64,000 bases of DNA from Marinimicrobium alkaliphilum (GTDB lineage: Bacteria; Pseudomonadota; Gammaproteobacteria; Pseudomonadales; Cellvibrionaceae), in NCBI RefSeq assembly GCF_003259155.1, contig NZ_QGMQ01000001.1:1-64000 (forward strand), written 5' to 3'. Of the stretch, positions 41,375 through 49,468 are shown piece by piece. The notes beneath the pieces were generated by a model. It saw only the letters and a program-made list of their open reading frames with translations. It did not search any database and was not told the origin of the DNA. Made by a program: the position numbers and the translations under genes. Numbering within the stretch: position 1 is the stretch's first letter; every line of letters starts with the position of its first letter.

Positions 41375-42124
41375 CTATCGCCTTTTTGACGGCGGGCTGG
41401 AGGGTTGGCGGCGAGCAAACCCCCTGGCGGCGAGTGCCACTGAGCCGGTCCAGATGATCACCAGCATCAATACCAGCAATACAGCGATAAAGCCGAACAG
41501 ATCCGGGGCTTTCATCAGCGTGGTCATGAGGGAGTCTTCGTAATAAAAAAACCACTCATTCTCGGGCGGGAAAATGACGTCGTGTAGCCAGTAAAAAACT
41601 TTCACCGGGCCAATAGCAAGCACAATGACGGTCACGCTGACCAGTGCGGCGATAAAACCCAGCAGAATCCGTCGTACCGTGGGGAAGCGCTGACGTTGCC
41701 AGTAGGCATAACCGCCGAGTGCGAGCATCACCAGCGCGCCGGTCAGGCCCGCAATATAGAAAACATCGATCAGATGGGCGACGTCTTCGAGGTGAATGGC
41801 TTCGGCTTCGCGCAGCAGAGGCTCGGTGCTGCCGTCGGGCAGTGGGTAGTGAATGTCCCGCAACCCTTCGCCGCCGGATTGGACTGCACGGGTAATCTCG
41901 CCAAAGAGCGCCAGGTGCTCCTCCTTGCCGGTTTGTTCAAAATGGTCCTTGTAACGGTTGGCGGGACCAAAACGGGCTATATGCTCGTCAATGGCGAGTG
42001 CCGGGTAGGCGAGGGCATAGCCATAGTTGACCTGGGCCAGCAGGTGCCAGGCGAGCAGGCTTGCGGCGAGCAGGTGCCCGGTCAGGAGCAGGGGCCAGAG
42101 CAGGTAGCGGTTAAATCCGTTCAT
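41375..42124 (-). CDS. DUF1461 integral membrane protein
   Basis: A 249-residue membrane protein with helices near residues 9-30, 121-140, 155-178 and 210-232. Between the first two helices is an extracytoplasmic segment (ARFGPANRYKDHFEQTGKEEHLALFGEI). This and the FPPENEWFFYYEDSLMTTLMKAPDLF block are the typical marks of DUF1461 (TIGR01906-like), of unknown function. The C-terminal tail is basic (ARRQPSSPPSKRR). It is 16 bases downstream of the MFS gene and may share its transcript. Confidence 0.78.
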   Translation of the reverse strand: MNGFNRYLLWPLLLTGHLLAASLLAWHLLAQVNYGYALAYPALAIDEHIARFGPANRYKDHFEQTGKEEHLALFGEITRAVQSGGEGLRDIHYPLPDGSTEPLLREAEAIHLEDVAHLIDVFYIAGLTGALVMLALGGYAYWQRQRFPTVRRILLGFIAALVSVTVIVLAIGPVKVFYWLHDVIFPPENEWFFYYEDSLMTTLMKAPDLFGFIAVLLVLMLVIIWTGSVALAARGFARRQPSSPPSKRR

Positions 42125-42139
42125 CCGGCTAGTGTGCCA

Positions 42140-43414
42140 CTATGCGCGGCTGCGGCCAAGGCTGTGGTCAGCCTTATAGGAAAAGAACACCATCACCCAG
42201 CCCACCGCGATGCCCAATCCGGCACTGCCGAACAGTTGCTGCGCACTGACTCCCGCGTCGATGAGGATGCCGAAGAGTATCGGGGAGAGCGAGCTGGCGA
42301 CCATCATCATGGCGGTCATCAGCGAGCGGATCGAACCAAGCTTGCCGGTGCCGTAGACCTCCGCCCAGAGGGCGCTCATCACCGGACTGCTGCTGCCAAT
42401 GCTCACACCCAGCAGACTCATCAACAGGGCCGCTGCCCAGTTGCCGTCGAGCAAACTTACGCAGGCCATGGCAGCCATCAGCGGCAGTAATAAAAACGGC
42501 ATAAGCCGGCGGGCAGTGAAGCGGTCGATCAGCAGGCCCGAGGTGAGTGAGCTGACCCAGTGGGCGGCGCCCAACATGATGAAACAGGTCGCGAGCCAGG
42601 CCGCACTCCAGTCCTTCTGTTCGAGGATAAAGCTCTGGTGAATAAACAGGCCCGTCAGGATAAAAGGCGCGGACAGCGCCGTCGGCAGGGCCATCCAGAA
42701 ACGCCGGTCAGTGAGCATTTCACGCCGTCCCGCGACCGGTTGATCGGACTTTTTGGCGGCGACAATGGGCGGCGTACTGACATCGACTGGCGAGCGTTTG
42801 AGCAACCAGTAAATCAGTGGCAGGTACAGCAGTGGCACCGAGAGCGCAAACACCAGCCAGCTCCCTTGCCAGCCGATGCCGGTAATCAGGGCGACCGCAA
42901 GGATGGGCAGCACAATCTCGCCCACGGGGACGCCGCTGGCGGAGATGCTCAGGGCCTTGCCCCGGTTGCTGTCCAGGTAGCGGGCCATGGTGGTCTGGGC
43001 GGTGTGGGGCATCAGCCCCTGGCCGCACAGGCGAATCATAAAAAAGCCTGCCAGCAGAATCAGGTAGTGGTTGGACGCCGCCAGCAGCAGGCACGCCAGG
43101 GTCAAACCCACGGCCACCACCGTGGCAAAGCGGCGCAAAGGCCAGCGATCAATGAGCCCCCCAAAAGACAGGATTATCACACTGCTCGCGAGCGTCGCGG
43201 CCGAGTAGAGCCCCCCGTAAAAGCCTGCGGAGAGTCCGAGTGATTGCTGGATGCCGGCACCGTACCAGCTGATAAAAAAGGTCTGCCCGAGATTGCCCCA
43301 GAAGATGCTCAGGAAGCCAAAGGCCAGGAGTGGCCAGCTGCGGGTTATAAAGTGAAGCAGAGAGCGCAAGACGATTCCTGATACTGATATGGGTCGAAGG
43401 AGGTAAGCCGACAT
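42140..43414 (-). CDS. MFS transporter
   Basis: A 424-residue permease with twelve predicted helices. SFGGLIDRWPLRRFATV between helices 2 and 3 is the MFS loop motif, and the N- and C-terminal halves are split by a charged loop (KRSPVDVSTPPIVAAKKSDQ). It belongs to the broad group related to oxalate/formate antiporters and nitrate transporters, but the substrate cannot be read from the sequence. The start codon is followed by 20 weakly conserved residues, so a slightly later start is possible. Confidence 0.82.
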   Translation of the reverse strand: MSAYLLRPISVSGIVLRSLLHFITRSWPLLAFGFLSIFWGNLGQTFFISWYGAGIQQSLGLSAGFYGGLYSAATLASSVIILSFGGLIDRWPLRRFATVVAVGLTLACLLLAASNHYLILLAGFFMIRLCGQGLMPHTAQTTMARYLDSNRGKALSISASGVPVGEIVLPILAVALITGIGWQGSWLVFALSVPLLYLPLIYWLLKRSPVDVSTPPIVAAKKSDQPVAGRREMLTDRRFWMALPTALSAPFILTGLFIHQSFILEQKDWSAAWLATCFIMLGAAHWVSSLTSGLLIDRFTARRLMPFLLLPLMAAMACVSLLDGNWAAALLMSLLGVSIGSSSPVMSALWAEVYGTGKLGSIRSLMTAMMMVASSLSPILFGILIDAGVSAQQLFGSAGLGIAVGWVMVFFSYKADHSLGRSRA

Positions 43415-43484
43415 TATAGCAGCTTGAGCCTGACCCGCGGCCGGATCGCGCCGCAGGTCAGGTCATGACTTTGGGCGTCTCGCC

Positions 43485-44702
<1,218 letters not shown>

Positions 44703-44720
44703 TCAGAGCGGTGCCTCAGG

Positions 44721-44810
44721 TGTCGGATTGCGCCCTTCGGGCTAATCCGACCTACACGATACGACGTGCCAATGTCCGCGTAGGTCGGATTAGCGAAGCG
44801 TAATCCGACA
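44721..44810. repeat. REP palindrome cluster 1 (two copies, inverted pair)
   Basis: Two copies of a REP-type palindrome, TGTCGGATT...AATCCGACCTAC at 44721-44755 and its inverse TAGGTCGGATT...AATCCGACA at 44781-44810. The copies face each other, so the transcript can form two small stems or one large hairpin. Confidence 0.85.
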
Positions 44811-44821
44811 ATGAGACACCC

Positions 44822-45023
44822 ACCCCGAAAATACCTCCACCCAAAAAATGCATCCAACGCCAATGTCTTCTACCGCTTACGAGGAACTTGAAAAATCCTC
44901 CCCCACCCCCCATATTTTCTAATGGGTCGGGTACTTGCGCCCGCCCAACCCGCCACCTGTTGTTTTAGGTGTGCCGGCCTGTGAATGTCACAGATACACG
45001 TGAATTTTCGGAGGAGGTACGCT
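44822..45023. promoter_or_regulatory. Intergenic region upstream of the Hsp20 gene
   Basis: Together with REP cluster 1 this fills the 402 bases between dapE and the Hsp20 gene. GGAGGAGG before the Hsp20 ATG is a strong ribosome binding site. I see no clear heat-shock promoter consensus or other gene. Confidence 0.4.
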
Positions 45024-45608
45024 ATGAAACTTGAGAAACTGAAACCCTGGAACTGGCTCAAGCATGAAGACGAGGGCGCTGCGTCGTCAGCCCCCGTGCC
45101 CGTCAAACGCGGGGAAACAGACGTCGCTAATACGTCGGCGCCGACGGGTGGTGGCCACCCGATATGGCAGTTGCACCGGGAAATCGACCGTTTATTCGAT
45201 TCAGCGTTTCGCGACTTCGGCTTTCCGTCATTGAGTCACCAGCTGGATGATTTTCCCGGCTGGGGTGGGCAGCATTTCCGCCCGAACCTGGATGTGTCCA
45301 GCGATGACAAGACCTACCGTATTGCCATTGAAGCCCCCGGCTTGAAACGGGAGGACATTTCCCTGGAGCTGCGCGGCGACGCCTTGGTGGTCAGTGGCAG
45401 CAAGCGGGAGGAAAGCGAGGATAAGGATCGCCATTATTACCGGGTCGAGCGTCGTTACGGTAGCTTCCAGCGGGTGTTGTCGTTGCCGGAAGATGCCAAG
45501 GCCGAGGCGATTGAAGCACAGATGCGTGATGGGATCCTCGAGATCACCATTCCTCGGACTGAGGTCGCGCCGGAATCGGTCAAGCGGATTGATATTAAAG
45601 CGGCGTGA
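45024..45608 (+). CDS. Hsp20/alpha-crystallin small heat-shock protein
   Basis: A 194-residue chaperone. An N-terminal region of 90 residues (with HPIWQLHREIDRLFDSAFRD) precedes the alpha-crystallin domain (about 93-185): FRPNLDVSSDDKTYRIAIEA, LELRGDALVVSGSKREE, RSFGSFQR-like RRYGSFQRVLSLPEDA, and the G-I-L tail DGILEITIPR. It binds denatured proteins in the cytoplasm. The 90-residue head is long for the family. The ATG at 45024 is chosen since GGAGGAGG lies just upstream. It is divergent from dapE and surrounded by REP repeats. Confidence 0.9.
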   Translation: MKLEKLKPWNWLKHEDEGAASSAPVPVKRGETDVANTSAPTGGGHPIWQLHREIDRLFDSAFRDFGFPSLSHQLDDFPGWGGQHFRPNLDVSSDDKTYRIAIEAPGLKREDISLELRGDALVVSGSKREESEDKDRHYYRVERRYGSFQRVLSLPEDAKAEAIEAQMRDGILEITIPRTEVAPESVKRIDIKAA

Positions 45609-45648
45609 TAGCGGTGTTGGCGACCAGGTTTTGGGTCGGGTGCCGTTT

Positions 45649-45862
45649 TGTCGGATTACGCTGCGCTAATCCGACCTACTCAAACATCGGTACGCTGTAT
45701 GGTTTGGGTGCCTCATTGTCGGATTACGGCTGCGCCTAATCCGACCTACTCAGACAATGGCACGTCGTTTCCAGTAGGTCGGATTAGGCGCAGCCGTAAT
45801 CCGACAGTTCAGGGCACGACCCCTCCCGTAGGTCGGATTAGCCCGGAGGGCGTAATCCGACA
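45649..45862. repeat. REP palindrome cluster 2 (four copies)
   Basis: Four copies lie at 45649-45679, 45717-45749, 45775-45806 and 45829-45862. The first two read TGTCGGATT...CCGACCTAC and the last two are inverted (TAGGTCGGATT...CCGACA), giving a symmetric block. It fills most of the 314 bases between the Hsp20 and dapD genes, which are convergent. Confidence 0.88.
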
Positions 45863-45922
45863 CTGAGGCACCCAATTTTATCAATACCACATCACGAACT
45901 TGATCAATATTGCAACGCGAAC

Positions 45923-46957
45923 TTAATTGTTCGCGTGCAACGCTTCGTTCAACTGTACCGACGTTTTGTTGGTCAAACACTCCACCCGGCCGTTGACGGA
46001 ATTGCGGCGGAACAGCAGATCGGACTGGCCCGCCAACTCGCGCGCTTTCACGGTCTGAACTTCCTTGCCGCTGTCATCCAGCGCTACTACTTTGGTGCCC
46101 GCCGTAATATAAAGCCCCGACTCGATGGTGCAACGATCCCCGAGTGGAATACCGGTGCCGGCGTTGGCACCCAGTAGGCAGTTTTCGCCCAGCGCGATGA
46201 TGATGTTGCCACCGCCGGACAGGGTGCCCATGGTCGAGCTGCCGCCGCCCAGATCGGAGCCGGCGCCAACAAAAACACCGGCGGAGATACGGCCTTCGAT
46301 CATGCCCGGGCCTTCGGTGCCGGCGTTAAAGTTCACAAAGCCTTCGTGCATGATGGTAGTGCCTTCACCCAGGTAGGCGCCCAGGCGTACCCGCGCGGTG
46401 TGGGCGATGCGCACACCTTTGGGCACGACGTAGTTGGTCATCTTGGGGAACTTGTCGACGCAGGACACTTCGAGCAACTCACCGGCCAGACGCGCCTGTA
46501 ACTGACGCTCGGGTAGCTCCGCCAGGTCGATCGCGCCCTGATTGGTCCAGGCGACGTTGGGCAGCACGCCGAAGGCGCCGCTCAGGTCAGTGCCGTGGGG
46601 TTTAACCAGACGATGGGAAATCAGGTGCAGCTTCAGGTAGGCCTCGGGCACGCTCGCCGGGGGCTGATCGCTTTCAAGCAGGGTGGCGACCAGCGGGCGC
46701 TGGCTCTTGGCGAAGGCGCGGGCGATGTCGGCTTGCGCGATGTTGCCCGCGTCGGCGAGTGCATTGGTCAGTGCTTCTACCTGTTTGCTATTCAGTTCAA
46801 TCGCCTGGTTGCCACCCTGGTAGCCCACGGCGGCAGCGATGGCTTGGGCGGTTTTGGCGTCAGGCTTGAGCAGCGGTTGTGGATAGAAGACGTCTAACCA
46901 GTCATTGTTCGTGTTCTGGGTGCCAACACCCAGGCCGAGGCTGTAGAGCTGAGTCAT
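45923..46957 (-). CDS. dapD: 2,3,4,5-tetrahydropyridine-2,6-dicarboxylate N-succinyltransferase
   Basis: A 344-residue enzyme that succinylates tetrahydrodipicolinate in the succinylase branch of lysine synthesis. The C-terminal part is a left-handed beta-helix of hexapeptide repeats (GAYLGEGTTIMHEGFVNFNA, IEGRISAGVFVGAGSDLGGG, IALGENCLLGANAGTGIPLG). It is the long type with an extended N-terminal domain, common in Pseudomonas-like genomes, rather than the 274-residue enterobacterial form. It lies 46 bases downstream of the yffB-like gene on the same strand. Confidence 0.94.
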   Translation of the reverse strand: MTQLYSLGLGVGTQNTNNDWLDVFYPQPLLKPDAKTAQAIAAAVGYQGGNQAIELNSKQVEALTNALADAGNIAQADIARAFAKSQRPLVATLLESDQPPASVPEAYLKLHLISHRLVKPHGTDLSGAFGVLPNVAWTNQGAIDLAELPERQLQARLAGELLEVSCVDKFPKMTNYVVPKGVRIAHTARVRLGAYLGEGTTIMHEGFVNFNAGTEGPGMIEGRISAGVFVGAGSDLGGGSSTMGTLSGGGNIIIALGENCLLGANAGTGIPLGDRCTIESGLYITAGTKVVALDDSGKEVQTVKARELAGQSDLLFRRNSVNGRVECLTNKTSVQLNEALHANN

Positions 46958-47003
46958 AGTCTTTCCTGTTGTCTGTAAAGTGAATTGAACGGTTAATGAG
47001 GTG

Positions 47004-47354
47004 TTATTGATTGAGCATAGCCCGATAGTCGTCGGCGTTGAAGCCGACCGCGCGGCGGCTGCCGGTGTCGAGCAGCGGGCGCTTGATCAGGGTTGGGTGG
47101 GCGAGCAGGGTGCGCGCAGTCACCGCCGGGTTTTCGATCTCGGCCTTGGTGGCGTCGTCGAGGTTCTTCCAGGTGGTGCTGCGTTTGTTGACCATGGCTT
47201 TGGCGCCCAGCTCGGTGATCCATTGGTCGATCTGTCCGGCCGTGACGCCGTCTTCGCGGAAGTCGTGGTAGGTGTAGGTCACGCCCTGTTCATCGAGCCA
47301 TTTGCGCGCTTTGCGCACGGTATCGCAGGTTTTGATGCCGTAGAGGGTGATCAT
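47004..47354 (-). CDS. yffB: ArsC/Spx-family reductase YffB
   Basis: A 116-residue thioredoxin-fold protein. One N-terminal cysteine, in YGIKTCDTVRKARKWL, occupies the ArsC/Spx position, and HPTLIKRPLLD is the conserved loop with a glutathione-linked role. YffB-type genes lie next to dapD and dapE in many Pseudomonas-related genomes, which is the situation here. A role as arsenate reductase is not supported: residues needed for high-efficiency arsenate binding are not evident, and a glutathione-dependent thiol reductase is more likely. Confidence 0.88.
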   Translation of the reverse strand: MITLYGIKTCDTVRKARKWLDEQGVTYTYHDFREDGVTAGQIDQWITELGAKAMVNKRSTTWKNLDDATKAEIENPAVTARTLLAHPTLIKRPLLDTGSRRAVGFNADDYRAMLNQ

Positions 47355-47387
47355 GTTGGTGTCCTTGGTTTTGGTTGGATGCCTCAG

Positions 47388-47547
47388 TGTCGGATTGCGC
47401 TGCGCTCATCCGACCTACTCAAATTGTGCGCTCTGTTGTTGGTTCGGTGCCGTTTTGTCGGATTACGCCTTCGGCTAATCCGACCTACGTAAACACTGGC
47501 ACGTTCTTTCCAGTAGGTCGGATTAGCGCAACGCGCGTAATCCGACA
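47388..47547. repeat. REP palindrome cluster 3 (three copies)
   Basis: Copies lie at 47388-47418, 47456-47488 and 47514-47547; the first two are in the forward arrangement (TGTCGG...GACCTAC) and the last is inverted. They occupy the gap between nth and the yffB-like gene on the same strand, so they will be transcribed if the genes form one operon. Confidence 0.88.
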
Positions 47548-47579
47548 AAACGCGTTGTACCCGGATCGGGACGCGTCAC

Positions 47580-48251
47580 TCATGCTTTGCGGGTTTTTTT
47601 AGCCCGTTTGCGGTTGGGGTAGCAGGTGGTGCAAATCTCGCACACGGTGCCGTCACAACCGCGGGCGCTGCAGAATTCACGCCCGTAATAAATGATCTGC
47701 AAATGCAGGTCGTTCCAGGACTCGCGCGGGAACAGCCGCTTGAGGTCTTTTTCAGTCTGGGTCACATTCTTGCCGCTGCTCAGACCCCAGCGTTGGGCCA
47801 GGCGGTGGATGTGGGTGTCCACCGCGAAGGCCGGCTCGCCAAAGGCCTGGCTCATGACCACACTCGCCGTCTTGTGGCCCACGCCCGGGAGCTTTTCCAA
47901 GGCCTCAAAACTCTGCGGCACTTTGCCGTCGTGTTCTTCAATCAACATGCGTGAGAGCACGGAAATCGCCTTGGCTTTTTGCGGTGACAGGCCGCAGGGC
48001 CGAATCACGGCTTGGATCTCTTCCACGGGTACTTGCGCCATGTCGTAAGGATTGTCCGCCAGTGCCCAGAGTTTCGGTGTTACCTGGTTGACCCGCTCGT
48101 CGGTGCACTGGGCGGATAGCAGCACGGCCACCAGCAGGGTATAGGGGTCGCGATGATCGAGCGGGATCGGCGGCTCCGGGTAGAGGCTTTGCAGCTTCTC
48201 CAGAATAAACGCGACCCGTTCGGCCTTGGGTAAGTTTTTAATCTCAGTCAT
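47580..48251 (-). CDS. nth: Endonuclease III-type DNA glycosylase
   Basis: A 223-residue HhH-GPD DNA glycosylase/AP lyase that removes oxidised pyrimidines. EKLPGVGHKTASVVMSQAFG is the helix-hairpin-helix with the catalytic Lys, and FAVDTHIHRLAQRWGL carries the catalytic Asp. The C-terminal iron-sulfur region is unlike Escherichia coli (Cx6Cx2Cx5C): here it reads CSARGCDGTVCEICTTCY with five cysteines, and the end is rich in Lys/Arg. A variant cluster spacing is possible. It starts nine bases after dapC and lies within the dap group. Confidence 0.9.
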   Translation of the reverse strand: MTEIKNLPKAERVAFILEKLQSLYPEPPIPLDHRDPYTLLVAVLLSAQCTDERVNQVTPKLWALADNPYDMAQVPVEEIQAVIRPCGLSPQKAKAISVLSRMLIEEHDGKVPQSFEALEKLPGVGHKTASVVMSQAFGEPAFAVDTHIHRLAQRWGLSSGKNVTQTEKDLKRLFPRESWNDLHLQIIYYGREFCSARGCDGTVCEICTTCYPNRKRAKKTRKA

Positions 48252-48259
48252 GCCGTTGT

Positions 48260-49462
48260 CTATCGAAGGCTTTGTACGAAGGCTTTGATGCGTTCGGCTG
48301 CCTCAATGCACTCGGCCAGGGGGGCGACCAGGGCCATGCGTACCCGGTTGCGACCCGGGTTGGCACCGTCGGCGTCGCGTGCCAGGTAGCTGCCGGGCAG
48401 GACCGTGACGTTCTGCTGGGCAAACAGTTCGCGCGCGAAGGTTTCGTCATCCACCGGTGTTTCCGGCCACAGGTAGAAACCCGCATCCGGGCGACTGACC
48501 GGTAAGACACCGTCGAGAATGTCGAGGACGGCATCAAACTTGGCGCGGTAGCGCTCGCGGTTGTTAGCCACGTGCACTTCGTCCTGCCAGGCGGCGATGC
48601 TGGCCAGTTGGGTGGTCACAGGCATGGCACAGCCGTGGTAGGTCCGGTAGAGCAAAAATTGTTGCAAGATGTCGGCGTCGCCCGCGACAAAGCCGGAACG
48701 CAGGCCGGGCAGGTTGGAGCGCTTGGACAGACTGTGAAAGACCACACAGCGGGCATAGTCGGTGCGGCCCATGGCGGCGCATGCCTGCAATAGCCCAGGT
48801 GGTGGCGTCTGTTCATCAAAATAGAGTTCGGAGTAACACTCGTCCGAGGCGATGATAAAGTCATGCTCGTCCGCCAGGGCGATCAGTGTTTGCAGCTGCT
48901 CGACGCTGAGCACTGAGCCCGTGGGATTGCCCGGGGTGCAGAGGTAGAGCAGTTGGCAGTCGCCCCACACGCTGGCAGGCACAGCGCTAAAGTCCGGGAT
49001 AAAGTTGTTGTCGGCAGTGCAGGCGAGAAAATGTGGCTGTGCACCGGCAAGAAACGCGGCGCCTTCGTATATTTGATAAAAAGGGTTGGGCGATACCACC
49101 AGCGGATTGTTCGCTCGCCGGTCGACGACGGCCTGGGCGAAGGCAAAGAGTGCTTCGCGGGTGCCGTTGACCGGCAATACCTGAGTCTCGGCATCCAGTC
49201 CGCCTTCGCCCAGATCAAAGCGCGTTTGCGCCCAATGGCTGATGGCGCCGCGCAGCTCGGGCAGACCTTTGGTGGTCGGGTAGTTAGCCAGGCGATCGAG
49301 GCTATCGCTCAGGGCCTCGAGCACAAAGGTTGGCGGTTGGTGTTTGGGCTCACCGATGGACAGTGCAATGTGCTCCAGCGTTGCCGGCGGTGTGGCGCCG
49401 GCCTTGAGCCGGGCCAATTTTTCAAACGGGTAAGGGTGCAGTTGTGCCAAATCGTTGTTCAT
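48260..49462 (-). CDS. dapC: Succinyldiaminopimelate transaminase
   Basis: A 400-residue fold-type I aminotransferase that makes N-succinyl-L,L-diaminopimelate. LHPYPFEKLARLKAGATPP is characteristic of the DapC N-terminus, LYLCTPGNPTGSVLSVEQLQ is the cofactor-site block, IIASDECYSELYFD holds the conserved Asp and Tyr, and SLSKRSNLPGLRSGFVAGD contains the pyridoxal phosphate Lys. It lies six bases after glnD, the usual neighbour in Pseudomonas-type genomes, and probably shares its transcript. Confidence 0.93.
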   Translation of the reverse strand: MNNDLAQLHPYPFEKLARLKAGATPPATLEHIALSIGEPKHQPPTFVLEALSDSLDRLANYPTTKGLPELRGAISHWAQTRFDLGEGGLDAETQVLPVNGTREALFAFAQAVVDRRANNPLVVSPNPFYQIYEGAAFLAGAQPHFLACTADNNFIPDFSAVPASVWGDCQLLYLCTPGNPTGSVLSVEQLQTLIALADEHDFIIASDECYSELYFDEQTPPPGLLQACAAMGRTDYARCVVFHSLSKRSNLPGLRSGFVAGDADILQQFLLYRTYHGCAMPVTTQLASIAAWQDEVHVANNRERYRAKFDAVLDILDGVLPVSRPDAGFYLWPETPVDDETFARELFAQQNVTVLPGSYLARDADGANPGRNRVRMALVAPLAECIEAAERIKAFVQSLR

Positions 49463-49468
49463 TGGGGC

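Noticed and set aside
47004-47354. Arsenate reductase linked to the arsenosugar locus
   Set aside because: The protein is the YffB type that habitually neighbours dap genes; position and motifs do not support an arsenate role.
44721-47547. CRISPR array or terminators for the palindromes around the dap genes
   Set aside because: Copies are irregularly spaced, alternately oriented and lack T-runs; they fit REP elements.
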